In this document: positions 1 through 8,061 of the stretch, piece by piece
Layout: the number at the start of each line of letters is the position of its first letter
Position numbering within the stretch: position 1 is the stretch's first letter
Assembly: GCA_910579395.1 (NCBI GenBank)
Contig: CAJTUC010000053.1
Location: 1-18,242 of the forward strand
Length of the DNA stretch: 18,242 nucleotides
DNA from: an uncultured Lachnospiraceae bacterium
GTDB lineage: Bacteria; Bacillota; Clostridia; Lachnospirales; Lachnospiraceae
Direction of reading: 5' to 3'
Notes under the pieces: model-generated
Seen by the model: only the letters and a program-made list of their open reading frames with translations
What the model was told of the DNA's origin: nothing
Database searches by the model: none
Program-made: the position numbers and the translations under genes

Positions 1-116
1 GTTGTGAGCGACAATGCAGCGAAAGCGTGCCCTGCGGTGATTGTCTATTTTGTACAACGGAAGCCTTCGAAAACATAGTTTCGCAATTGCCTATTGAATG
101 TTTGTGCGAAAGGAGC
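1..116 (+). other. Left-edge stretch, possible tail of an upstream gene
   Basis: The frame starting at base 1 is open for 25 codons and ends in TAG at 76-78, so it could be the last part of an upstream gene, but no family is recognisable. Bases 18-31 match bases 3441-3454, inside the large palindrome downstream, at 13 of 14 positions. The stretch may therefore be the edge of a related extragenic repeat instead. The coaBC frame is also open through here, but nothing in it resembles the CoaC N-terminus before position 129. Confidence 0.2.
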
Positions 117-128
117 ATGGTCATAAAA

Positions 129-1319
129 ATGTTACAGGGAAAGCATATTGTACTTGGCGTGACAGGCAGCATTGCGGCTTATAAGATCGCATCGCTTGCC
201 AGTATGTTAAAAAAACGGGGTGCGGATATTACAGTCATCATGACGCAGAATGCCACGAACTTCATCAACCCGATTACATTTGAAAGCCTGACGGGCAATA
301 AATGTCTGGTCGATACGTTTGACCGGAATTTTCAGCATAGTGTTGAGCATGTAGCGCTGGCAAAACAGGCGGATGTGGTAATGGTCGCACCGGCTTCCGC
401 CAATGTGATCGCGAAAGCGGCGCACGGCCTTGCGGATGATATGCTGACGACGACCCTGCTTGCCTGTCAGTGCCCTAAGATTTTTGCGCCCGCCATGAAT
501 ACGCGGATGTATCAGAATCCCATCGTGCAGGATAATATGAAGATCTTGCAGAATTACGGCATGGAAGTAATCATGCCGGCATTGGGGTATCTCGCCTGCG
601 GCGATACCGGAGAAGGGAAAATGCCGGAGCCGGAGCTTTTGCTCGAGTATATCATCAAGGCGCTTGCGCCGAAGGATATGCGGGGAATCAAAGTATTGGT
701 GACGGCCGGCGCTACAAGGGAAAAGATAGACCCGGTGCGTTATATCACGAATCATTCCACCGGCAAAATGGGCTATGCGGTTGCCCGGGCGGCAATGCTT
801 CGCGGCGCGGAAGTGACATTAGTGACCGGAAAGACGGAACTGGAGCCGCCGATGGGCGTGTGCGTCATCGGAATCGAGTCGGCGGCGGAGATGGCGGAAG
901 CGGTCAAAGGCTGTGCCGGAATGCAGGATATCATCATCAAGGCGGCTGCGGTGGCGGATTACCGGCCAAAATATGCGGCTGATGAGAAGGTGAAGAAACG
1001 GGACAGCGAACTGTCGCTGGAGTTAGAACGGACCGAAGATATCCTCGGTTTTCTTGGAAAGAACAAAAAAGAAGGCCAGTTTTTGTGTGGATTTTCGATG
1101 GAAACGGAGAATATGCTGGAAAATTCCAGAAGAAAGCTGGAAAAGAAGAATCTGGACCTGATCGTGGCCAATAATCTAAAGCAGGCGGGGGCGGGTTTCG
1201 GCACGGATACCAATATCGTCACACTGATTTCTCCGAAAGATACCATACAGCTTCCGATCATGAGCAAAGAAGAGGTGGCGGATAAGCTGCTTACCTATAT
1301 CATAAAAGGGGCAAAATAA
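129..1319 (+). CDS. coaBC: Bifunctional phosphopantothenoylcysteine decarboxylase / phosphopantothenate-cysteine ligase
   Basis: This cytoplasmic enzyme makes 4'-phosphopantetheine in coenzyme A synthesis. The CoaB half joins cysteine to 4'-phosphopantothenate using CTP, and the CoaC half decarboxylates the product with FMN. The N-terminal half shows the flavodoxin-like start VLGVTGSIAAYK, APASAN, the PAMN motif and the LACGDTGEGKMPEP loop that carries the redox cysteine. The C-terminal half shows VTAGATREKIDPVRYITN, STGKMGYA, KAAAVADYRP and the KKRD loop. The frame is open upstream, with ATG at 117 and a GTG at 27. I chose ATG 129 because family members begin MLxGK and because AAAGGAG (109-115) lies about 13 bases ahead, a spacing like that of several neighbours; it is only 1 base from ATG 117. 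The product is 396 aa, normal for the family. The MATE gene follows after 20 bases. Confidence 0.95.
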   Translation: MLQGKHIVLGVTGSIAAYKIASLASMLKKRGADITVIMTQNATNFINPITFESLTGNKCLVDTFDRNFQHSVEHVALAKQADVVMVAPASANVIAKAAHGLADDMLTTTLLACQCPKIFAPAMNTRMYQNPIVQDNMKILQNYGMEVIMPALGYLACGDTGEGKMPEPELLLEYIIKALAPKDMRGIKVLVTAGATREKIDPVRYITNHSTGKMGYAVARAAMLRGAEVTLVTGKTELEPPMGVCVIGIESAAEMAEAVKGCAGMQDIIIKAAAVADYRPKYAADEKVKKRDSELSLELERTEDILGFLGKNKKEGQFLCGFSMETENMLENSRRKLEKKNLDLIVANNLKQAGAGFGTDTNIVTLISPKDTIQLPIMSKEEVADKLLTYIIKGAK

Positions 1320-1339
1320 GAAAGGCAGGAAACTTTGTT

Positions 1340-2698
1340 ATGATACAGGATTTAACTGTGGGAGACTCCGGAAAGGTTCTGTTAAGATACACCATACCAA
1401 TGTTCATCAGCGTGGCCTTTCAACAGATATATAATATTGCGGACAGCATGATAGCCGGAAAATTTGCGGGAAAGGATGCGCTCGCTGCGGTGGGAGCTTC
1501 CTATCCGATCACAATGATCTTTATGGCTGTGGCGGTAGGCTGTAACATCGGCTGTTCCGTTGTGATTTCGCAGCTGTTCGGCGCCAAAGCCTATGAGAAA
1601 CTGAAAACGGCGGTCTATACGACGCTGTTTACGGGTTTTCTGCTGTCGGTGTTCTTGATGGCGGTCGGTCTGGCCGCGACACCCGCGATGATGCGCCTGA
1701 TCCGGACACCGGATAATATTTTTGCGGATGGGGCATTATATCTGCGAATCTATATCGGCGGATTTGTTTTTTTATTTCTTTATAATGTTACAACGGGAAT
1801 GTTCAATTCTCTGGGAGATTCCAGAACGCCGTTGTATTTTCTGATCGGCTCTTCCGTCGGCAATATTTTGCTGGATTTATTGTTTGTTGCGGTGTTCCAC
1901 TGGGGTGTGGCCGGCGTGGCATGGGCAACGTTTCTTGCACAGGGAGCGGCCTGTGTTCTGGCGCTTTTTGCTTTCCGGCGCAGGCTGGCAGAAGTAAAGA
2001 CGGAAGGAAAAGCGCAGTTCTTTTCCATGGAAGTGTTGAAAAAAATTGCGCTCGTGGCCGTGCCGAGCATTTTGCAGCAGAGTTTTATTTCCATCGGCAA
2101 TATTTTTATTCAGGGACTCGTCAATTCTTACGGCTCCGATGTGATTGCCGGCTATTCTGCGGCGATAAAGCTGAATACTTTTATCATTACGGGCTTAACG
2201 ACGCTCGGTAACGGGATATCGGGATTTACCGCGCAGAATCTGGGGGCGGGGAAGCCTGCCCGTGTCCGCGAATGTTACAGGGCCGGTGTGAAAATGGCAA
2301 TTTGTGTGAGCATACCGTTTTTTGCCGTTTTTTTCTTTTTCGGAAAAGAGATGATGCTGCTGTTTATGGAAGGCACGAGCGGCCTTGCGATGGAGACCGG
2401 TATTTTGTTTCTCCGAATCGTATCACCTTTCTATTTCGTCATTTCCGTCAAGCTGACAGCAGACGGTGTTCTGCGAGGAGCGGAATCGATGAGGTATTTT
2501 ATGATAGCAACTTTTACGGACCTGATTTTACGCGTGATCCTCGCTTTTATTTTTTCCGCATGGCTCAAGGCAGCGGGTATCTGGATGTCATGGCCGGCCG
2601 GTTGGTGTGTGGGAACACTTCTCTCTGTTGCTTTTTATAGAATTGTGATAAAAGAACTGATGAAAGCAGGCACCGGAGAAAAAAAGACGGAGGTATAA
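1340..2698 (+). CDS. MATE family efflux transporter
   Basis: This is a 452-aa polytopic inner-membrane protein of the multidrug and toxic compound extrusion family, which exports substrates in exchange for Na+ or H+. The N-terminus has the family signature: a short helix, then PMFISVAFQQIYNIADSMIAGKF and DALAAVGASYP. The second half repeats the theme with PSILQQSFISIGNIFIQGLVN and GISGFTAQNLGAG, as expected for the two six-helix bundles. About 12 hydrophobic segments can be seen and the length is normal. The substrate cannot be read from sequence. The gene begins 20 bases after coaBC and ispF begins 43 bases after its end, so co-transcription is likely. The ribosome-binding region has the AAAGGCAGG box (1321-1329) that recurs upstream of several genes here. 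Confidence 0.93.
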   Translation: MIQDLTVGDSGKVLLRYTIPMFISVAFQQIYNIADSMIAGKFAGKDALAAVGASYPITMIFMAVAVGCNIGCSVVISQLFGAKAYEKLKTAVYTTLFTGFLLSVFLMAVGLAATPAMMRLIRTPDNIFADGALYLRIYIGGFVFLFLYNVTTGMFNSLGDSRTPLYFLIGSSVGNILLDLLFVAVFHWGVAGVAWATFLAQGAACVLALFAFRRRLAEVKTEGKAQFFSMEVLKKIALVAVPSILQQSFISIGNIFIQGLVNSYGSDVIAGYSAAIKLNTFIITGLTTLGNGISGFTAQNLGAGKPARVRECYRAGVKMAICVSIPFFAVFFFFGKEMMLLFMEGTSGLAMETGILFLRIVSPFYFVISVKLTADGVLRGAESMRYFMIATFTDLILRVILAFIFSAWLKAAGIWMSWPAGWCVGTLLSVAFYRIVIKELMKAGTGEKKTEV

Positions 2699-2741
2699 GA
2701 CAGCAGGAAACAGCATAAAAGAAAGGCAGGGATATAAATTT

Positions 2742-3287
2742 ATGAGAATTGGAATGGGCTATGATGTGCATCGCCTGACAGAGGGCAGAAAAATGGTCGT
2801 AGGAGGCGTGGAGATTCCCTATGAAAAAGGCCTGCTCGGCTATTCAGATGCCGATGTTCTGCTGCATGCCATTATGGATGCGCTGCTCGGGGCAGCGGCA
2901 CTCGGCGATATTGGAAAGCATTTTCCGGACACGGATCCGGCATATAAAGGAATTTCTTCCATAAAGCTTTTGGAGCGGGTGGGCGGCCTGCTGGAGGAAC
3001 ATCTTTTTCTGATTGAAAATATCGATGCAACGATCATTGCGCAGGCGCCTAAGATGCGTCCCCATATTGATACGATGAGGCAGAATATCGCCGAAGCTCT
3101 GCAGATTGAGATCTCACAGATAAATGTCAAGGCGACGACGGAAGAGGGGCTCGGATTCACCGGAAATGGCGAAGGCATCTCCGCACAGGCCATTTGTATG
3201 CTCACTTCTCCCGCAGAACTTTATGACCGCGATGTGGCCGGAAGCGGAAACTGTGCATCCTGTCCCGGCTGTGCAGCGAAGCAGTGA
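2742..3287 (+). CDS. ispF: 2-C-methyl-D-erythritol 2,4-cyclodiphosphate synthase with extended C-terminus
   Basis: IspF cyclises 4-diphosphocytidyl-methylerythritol 2-phosphate, releasing CMP, in the non-mevalonate isoprenoid pathway. The N-terminus MRIGMGYDVHRL gives the metal ligands Asp8 and His10, and LLHAIMDALLGAAALGDIG supplies His42. DTDPAYKGISS and the region NVKATTEEGLGFTGNGEGI are also typical. The core ends around residue 157 at QAICML, where most homologues stop (about 157-160 aa). This protein continues about 24 residues and ends in a Cys-rich tail, NCASCPGCAAKQ. The tail could be a lineage-specific extension or readout of inserted repeat DNA, since the large palindrome starts 18 bases after the stop codon. 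The start is preceded by AAAGGCAGG at 2722-2730. Confidence 0.95.
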   Translation: MRIGMGYDVHRLTEGRKMVVGGVEIPYEKGLLGYSDADVLLHAIMDALLGAAALGDIGKHFPDTDPAYKGISSIKLLERVGGLLEEHLFLIENIDATIIAQAPKMRPHIDTMRQNIAEALQIEISQINVKATTEEGLGFTGNGEGISAQAICMLTSPAELYDRDVAGSGNCASCPGCAAKQ

Positions 3288-3305
3288 GGGTGCGGCCAGT
3301 GGTAT

Positions 3306-3509
3306 AGGATTCCCGCCGCCACGGGACTTAGCCGGCCGGACAGCGTGTGCTCCCTGCGTCGGCCCTTGAAAAACGCCGGTCCTTGGCTCAAAAGCTGCTT
3401 AGCGGCTTTTGAGCCTTAGTATCGTTGCAGTTTTTCGCGGAGCGGAAGCGTGCCGACAAAGGGAGCATACGCTGTCCGGCCGGCTAAGTCCCGTGGCGGC
3501 GGGAATCCT
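3306..3509. repeat. Long palindromic element with nested hairpin
   Basis: The arms 3306-3346 and 3469-3509 are perfect 41-bp inverted copies, GC-rich, beginning AGGATTCCCGCCGCCACGGG on the left. They continue inward as imperfect arms (3347-3363 against 3452-3468, 14 of 17 matches). In the centre is an independent 11-bp stem, GGCTCAAAAGC (3385-3395) with GCTTTTGAGCC (3405-3415), and a 9-base loop. No transposase frame and no obvious target duplication are visible. The element fills most of the gap between ispF and the response-regulator gene. As RNA it would form one very long hairpin and probably separates the two transcription units. It resembles a MITE or REP-like extragenic repeat. Confidence 0.85.
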
Positions 3510-3537
3510 TGCCAAAATCCGCATAATATGCTAGTAT
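3509..3537 (+). promoter_or_regulatory. Candidate promoter for the receiver-protein gene
   Basis: TTGCCA (3509-3514) and TAGTAT (3532-3537) are separated by 17 bases, a fair sigma-A type match. They lie just outside the right arm of the palindrome and 35 bases before the start codon. A strong ribosome binding site, AGGGAGG (3559-3565), sits 7 bases before the ATG. Confidence 0.45.
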
Positions 3538-3572
3538 TTTTGATGTAGAAATGATGTCAGGGAGGAACCGTT

Positions 3573-4517
3573 ATGAAATACAGAGTCTTATTAGCTGGAA
3601 AAAACACGTCTGTCATTGACGATTTCTTTATTCAGATGGATGAGCATTTTGAAGCGATTTCAACTTCCACACGTTATGGAGATATCGTCCGGCATATAAA
3701 ATACTTTAACCCGGAGATTTTTATCTATTGTATCAGCAATGAAGCGAGAGAAAACATGACCCAAATGGTCAATGTCAAGAATATTTTACAAAATAACGGT
3801 GTTCCTTTTATTGTAATCGGCGAGAAAGAGGAATGTGAAGAGTTTGAGCGGGCTGCAGTTAAAGTGGCGAATCTGGCGGTGAAAAGGCCGTTTACGATTG
3901 CGTCCATTCAGGGAGATATCATGAAGTTCATGGAGGATTGGCTGCTGCACCACGGAGAGAAGTCTGTGAAGCCGAAGACAAAAGGAATTTCCATTTCGGA
4001 AAAAGATGTGGAAGAGAAGCTTGCGGAGCTGCGGGAAGCTTTTCATGTGGAAGAAACAAAACTGACAGATAAAATAAAGACCGTTGGGAAAACAGCACCG
4101 GAACAGTCCTCTGCCTCACTGAAAGTCTCTGCGGCGCCGAAAACCACCGCATCACAGCGTGCGCATATTCTGGTGGTGGATGACGACCCGCTGATGTTAA
4201 AGATGTTAAAAGAGCAGCTTCGTGAAGATTACGATGTGGCAACTGCTGTCAGCGGGAAAATTGCCATGAAGTTTCTGGAACGGAAAAAAACGAATCTGAT
4301 TCTGTTGGATTATGAGATGCCCGAAGAAAACGGGCCGGCTGTATTGGAAAAGCTGCGGGCCAATGATGCTACAAAAGATGTGCCGGTCATTTTCCTGACC
4401 GGGGTATCGGAGCGTGAAAAAATCCAGGAGGCGCTCGCATTAAAGCCGCAGAGTTATCTGCTAAAGCCCGTTGATCGTGAAAAATTGCTGAATGCGATCA
4501 CCAAGTTCGTCGGTTGA
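3573..4517 (+). CDS. Two-receiver response regulator without visible output domain
   Basis: This 314-aa signalling protein has a clear C-terminal receiver domain (about residues 197-314). It shows the acidic cluster VVDDDP (203-205), the phosphoacceptor Asp246 in LILLDYEMP, Thr276 in FLTG and Lys298 in LLKPV. The N-terminal 125 residues have receiver-like alternation (YRVLLAGKN at the start, FIVIGE, LAVKRPFT). They lack the acidic pair and the phosphoacceptor Asp, whose position reads roughly IFIYCISN, so this is probably a degenerate receiver. A charged, Lys/Ala/Ser-rich linker joins the two. No DNA-binding or enzymatic output domain is visible, so it likely works by protein contact or as a phosphate relay. 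The adjacent hybrid kinase, 52 bases downstream in the same direction, is the obvious partner (inference). Confidence 0.88.
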   Translation: MKYRVLLAGKNTSVIDDFFIQMDEHFEAISTSTRYGDIVRHIKYFNPEIFIYCISNEARENMTQMVNVKNILQNNGVPFIVIGEKEECEEFERAAVKVANLAVKRPFTIASIQGDIMKFMEDWLLHHGEKSVKPKTKGISISEKDVEEKLAELREAFHVEETKLTDKIKTVGKTAPEQSSASLKVSAAPKTTASQRAHILVVDDDPLMLKMLKEQLREDYDVATAVSGKIAMKFLERKKTNLILLDYEMPEENGPAVLEKLRANDATKDVPVIFLTGVSEREKIQEALALKPQSYLLKPVDREKLLNAITKFVG

Positions 4518-4569
4518 ATTTGAAGATGACTTTACAGAATAACATGCAGGACGTGAAGAGGATTGCCTT

Positions 4570-7263
4570 ATGGAAACAAAATATGATTTATATCTAACCG
4601 ATTTAATCCATAGAGATACTTTGCAGAAAATGCAGGATGCGTTTGCGAGGCTGACCGGTATGTCTGTAATCATAACGGATACGAACGGTGTCGCCGTAAC
4701 GAACGGCTCCAATTTTTCTGATTTTTGCAGGAACTATATGAGAAAGTCTCCGGTCGGCTGTATGCTCTGTGCACAGAGCAATAAAGCGGGAACGGAACTT
4801 GCCCTAAAGAACGGAAAATCTACGGTATATCCCTGCTATTCGGGTCTGATGAATTTCGCGTCGCCGATCATGGTCGAGGGAAGGCTTGTGGGTTGTGTCA
4901 TTGGCGGCCAGGTACTGACAGAGATGCCGGATCCTGTGAAGATTAAAATAATTGCCGCAGAAATCGGCGCGGAGCCGGAAGCGTATCTTGCGGAGCTCAG
5001 GAAGGTCAGGGTCGTAGAAAGAGAAGAGGTCGAAACAGCGGCCCATGTCCTTTCTACGATGGTGGAAATTTTATCCGATATGGCGAGCAATAAATATTAT
5101 GTTCATCAGGCGGCGGCGGATATGGAGCGTACCTCGAATATGAAGTCCGATTTCCTGGCAAATATGAGCCATGAAATCCGTACGCCCATGAATGCGGTCA
5201 TCGGTATGGCGGAAATGGCGATGCGCGAGGATCTTCCGCCGGCGGCCAGAAACTATATCAGTCAGATCAAGGAAGCAGGGAAGTCGCTTTTGACGATCAT
5301 CAATGATATCCTCGACTTTTCCAAAATCGAATCCGGTAAAATGGATATCAATGTGGAAGATTATGAGCCGATGTCCGTTGTCAGCGATGTTGCCAATATT
5401 GTTATGACGAGACTGAAGGGAAAGGATGTTGAACTGATCCTCAATATTTCTCCGAATCTGCCCAATAAGCTGTTGGGGGATAATATCAGAATCAAGCAGG
5501 TTCTGCTCAATATCGCCAACAATGCGGCGAAATTTACCAATACCGGAAAGATTACAATAAAAATGGATTATCTGCAGGTAGATGCAGGAAATATTGAGTT
5601 GAATTTTTCTGTAGAAGATACCGGAATCGGCATTAAAAAAGAGGACCGCCATAAGCTGTTCCGGTCTTTTCAACAGCTTGACAGCAAGCGGAACCGCAAT
5701 ATCGAAGGAACGGGTCTCGGCCTTGCGATTTCCAAGCAGCTTTTGAATCTGATGGACGGCGATATCTGGGTAGAGAGCGAATATGAAAAAGGAAGTAAAT
5801 TTTCCTTTGTTCTTCCGCAGAAGGTCGTCGATAAGACACCCTGCACCCGTGTGAAGGAACCGGATTCCCGTTTGGTATTGAGCATGATTTCCAATCCTCA
5901 CGTCAGGGAGAATTTCCGGAGCGATGTGGAGAACCTTGGTGTGGAATACAGGGAACTGCGTTCCAGTGAGGAACTTTTTCTGCTGCAGTCGGACAAAAAA
6001 TGTTTTCTTTTTCTGGAAAAATCCATGTTCTCTTCGGAAGTAGAGACATTTATAAAAGAGAATCCGCAGATAACGACGGTTCTTCTGATAGACTTTTTCG
6101 ATACGGTCCAATATGAGATACAAAATCTGCATATTATCAAAAAGCCGCTTTTTGTTTTGTCGATTGCCATGATACTAAATGGGGAAAATATGCAGTTTGA
6201 TGACGGTAATGCGGAAGTGAGCGAGTTTGATTTTATTGCTCCGGATGCGGAAGTCCTCATTGTGGATGACAATGCGGTCAATCTGACAGTGGCGGAAGGA
6301 CTACTGGAACCGCTGAAAATGCACGTTGATACGGCAGTCAGCGGAAAAGAAGCCATTGAGAAAATCAGCGTATTCCATTATGATATAGTTTTTATGGATC
6401 ATATGATGCCGGAACTCGACGGCGTGGAAACGACCCGTATCATCAGGCGTTTTCATCAGGAGTACAATGATGTGCCGATCATCGCACTGACGGCGAACGC
6501 GGTAGAGGGTACGAAGGAGATGTTCTGTCAGGAGGGTATGAATGATTTCGTGGCGAAGCCCATTGAGCTTCGTATGCTGATATCCAAAGTAAGACAGTGG
6601 CTTCCGATTGAAAAGATTCAGAAAGTATATATATCAGGAGCCGCACCTAAGGAGAACAAATCGGCTAATATCGTAGTCGGAGATCTGGATGTGGCATTTG
6701 CGCTGAAATTCCTGGGTACCGAGGAATTGTTCTGGTCGGTGCTCAAGGTATATTATAAAGCAATTGAGAAAAAAGCAAAGCTGATCAAACAGCTGGAGGT
6801 GGAAGAGAACTGGACAGACTATACTATCGAAGTGCATGCCCTGAAGAGCTCTTCCAAGCAAATCGGTGCAATGAGACTGTCAGAACGGGCGGCAGCGCTG
6901 GAAAAAGCCGGAAATGCAAGAGATTCCGTATTTATACATAAGAATACGGACAGAATGCTGGATCAATATCTGGGATATCGTTTTGTCTTTAAACCTTTTC
7001 TTCCGGATGATAAAAAGGAGTATGGCGGACAGGAAAATATTTCCGTTACCGGCCTGCTGAAACATTTTGAGGATATGAGAACGGCGATGGAAGATCTGGA
7101 TATGGACCGGATGGAAGCAGTGGTCCAGAAAATGAACCATTATCATTATGAGGACTGGCAGAAAGAAATGTATGCACGCCTGAAAGACGCGGTAGAAGAG
7201 ATTGATGTGGACAGTTGTGAAACAATTTTACAGGAGTGGGAAAATAAATTATCTTTTCTGTGA
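4570..7263 (+). CDS. Hybrid sensor histidine kinase with PocR-like sensor, receivers and Hpt
   Basis: This is an 897-aa phosphorelay kinase. Residues about 10-165 resemble the PocR sensory domain: TLQKMQDAFARLTGMSVIITD, then SPVGCMLC, YPCYSGLMNFASPI and VGCVIGGQ, with Cys53, 64, 67 and 89 as possible metal or redox ligands. HisKA follows, with His201 in NMSHEIRTPMN. The ATPase domain shows NNAAKF, DTGIGI and GTGLGLAI. Residues about 430-545 look like a degenerate receiver. A true receiver (about 560-680) has LIVDDN, Asp610 in FMDHMMP and Lys663. An Hpt domain (about 700-790) has His756 in VHALKSSSKQIG. The last 100 residues are unassigned. No transmembrane helix is apparent, so it is probably cytosolic. 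GAAGAGG at 4555-4561 precedes the start by 8 bases. The cognate signal is unknown. Confidence 0.9.
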   Translation: METKYDLYLTDLIHRDTLQKMQDAFARLTGMSVIITDTNGVAVTNGSNFSDFCRNYMRKSPVGCMLCAQSNKAGTELALKNGKSTVYPCYSGLMNFASPIMVEGRLVGCVIGGQVLTEMPDPVKIKIIAAEIGAEPEAYLAELRKVRVVEREEVETAAHVLSTMVEILSDMASNKYYVHQAAADMERTSNMKSDFLANMSHEIRTPMNAVIGMAEMAMREDLPPAARNYISQIKEAGKSLLTIINDILDFSKIESGKMDINVEDYEPMSVVSDVANIVMTRLKGKDVELILNISPNLPNKLLGDNIRIKQVLLNIANNAAKFTNTGKITIKMDYLQVDAGNIELNFSVEDTGIGIKKEDRHKLFRSFQQLDSKRNRNIEGTGLGLAISKQLLNLMDGDIWVESEYEKGSKFSFVLPQKVVDKTPCTRVKEPDSRLVLSMISNPHVRENFRSDVENLGVEYRELRSSEELFLLQSDKKCFLFLEKSMFSSEVETFIKENPQITTVLLIDFFDTVQYEIQNLHIIKKPLFVLSIAMILNGENMQFDDGNAEVSEFDFIAPDAEVLIVDDNAVNLTVAEGLLEPLKMHVDTAVSGKEAIEKISVFHYDIVFMDHMMPELDGVETTRIIRRFHQEYNDVPIIALTANAVEGTKEMFCQEGMNDFVAKPIELRMLISKVRQWLPIEKIQKVYISGAAPKENKSANIVVGDLDVAFALKFLGTEELFWSVLKVYYKAIEKKAKLIKQLEVEENWTDYTIEVHALKSSSKQIGAMRLSERAAALEKAGNARDSVFIHKNTDRMLDQYLGYRFVFKPFLPDDKKEYGGQENISVTGLLKHFEDMRTAMEDLDMDRMEAVVQKMNHYHYEDWQKEMYARLKDAVEEIDVDSCETILQEWENKLSFL

Positions 7264-7271
7264 TGCGCTTG

Positions 7272-7301
7272 TTGACAGAATCGGAATATACTACCTATAG
7301 A
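7272..7301 (+). promoter_or_regulatory. Promoter for the cysE-cysS operon
   Basis: A perfect -35 TTGACA (7272-7277) and a near-consensus -10 TATAGA (7296-7301) are separated by 18 bases, directly after the kinase stop codon and 22 bases before the cysE start. No T-box anticodon-type leader fits in such a short gap, so cysteine-responsive T-box control of cysE/cysS is not visible here. Confidence 0.6.
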
Positions 7302-7323
7302 AAAGGCATGGAGGGTTAGTATT

Positions 7324-8013
7324 ATGGGATTTATCAGCCATATACGGGAAGAGATAAAAGTCATCAGGGAACGTGACCCGGCGATTCACTCCAATATGGA
7401 AGTATTTCTATATCCGAGTTTTAAAGTGATGCTGTACTATCGCGCTGCGCATAGGTTTTACGAGAAAAAGCACTTCTTTCTTGCAAGATGGATTTCGCAG
7501 AAAGGTGCGCGCAGGACAGGGATTGAGATACATCCGGGTGCGCAGATCGGGAAAGGTTTTTTTATCGACCATGGTAATGGCGTTATTATTGGAGAAACGA
7601 CCGTGATCGGCGACAATGTGACTCTGTATCAGGGCGTTACGCTCGGCGGAACGGGCAAAGAGCAGGGAAAGCGCCATCCTACCATCGGCAATAATGTCAT
7701 GATCAGTACTGGAGCAAAGGTACTGGGTTCTTTTACCATCGGGGATAACAGCAAGATTGGCGCGGGCAGCGTGGTGCTGAAAGAGGTTCCGCCCGATTCT
7801 ACCGTTGTGGGCGTGCCGGGAAGAGTGGTAAAGCGAAACAACGTCGCGCTGCCCCAGGAAGAACTGGACCAGATTCACCTGCCGGACCCGGTCATGGAAG
7901 ATTTGGCGCAGCTTCAGCGTGAAAATGAAGAACTGACCAATCGTCTGATCGACCTGGAGCAGGAAGTGCGCATGCTGCGCCGTACACAGAGAGCGGAGAA
8001 GCAGGAGAAATAG
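7324..8013 (+). CDS. cysE: Serine O-acetyltransferase
   Basis: CysE transfers acetyl from acetyl-CoA to L-serine, giving O-acetylserine for cysteine synthesis. The protein has the short N-terminus of the EpsC/Firmicutes type (start MGFISHIREEIKVIRERDPA). Its left-handed beta-helix includes HPGAQIGKGFFIDHGNGVII, with Asp82-His83 in the active-site loop, then TLYQGVTLGGTG and the C-terminal rung TVVGVPGRVV. After about residue 185 there is a heptad-like tail (DLAQLQRENEELTNRLIDLE and onward) that probably forms a coiled coil, making the protein 229 aa. It is first in the operon, and cysS follows after 48 bases, matching the cysE-cysS pairing of Bacillus. An AAAAGGCATGG box at 7301-7311, followed by GAGGG, lies ahead of the start. 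Confidence 0.94.
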   Translation: MGFISHIREEIKVIRERDPAIHSNMEVFLYPSFKVMLYYRAAHRFYEKKHFFLARWISQKGARRTGIEIHPGAQIGKGFFIDHGNGVIIGETTVIGDNVTLYQGVTLGGTGKEQGKRHPTIGNNVMISTGAKVLGSFTIGDNSKIGAGSVVLKEVPPDSTVVGVPGRVVKRNNVALPQEELDQIHLPDPVMEDLAQLQRENEELTNRLIDLEQEVRMLRRTQRAEKQEK

Positions 8014-8061
8014 CTTTCAGATACAAATATTGCAACCGTCAGAAAGGCATGGGTATCATTC

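Noticed and set aside
5071..6132. 353-codon minus-strand frame inside the kinase gene
   Set aside because: It is a shadow of the kinase reading frame with no recognisable domain and a composition set by the opposite strand.
7264..7323. T-box riboswitch ahead of cysE-cysS
   Set aside because: Only 60 bases separate the kinase and cysE, most of it promoter, so there is no room for a T-box leader.
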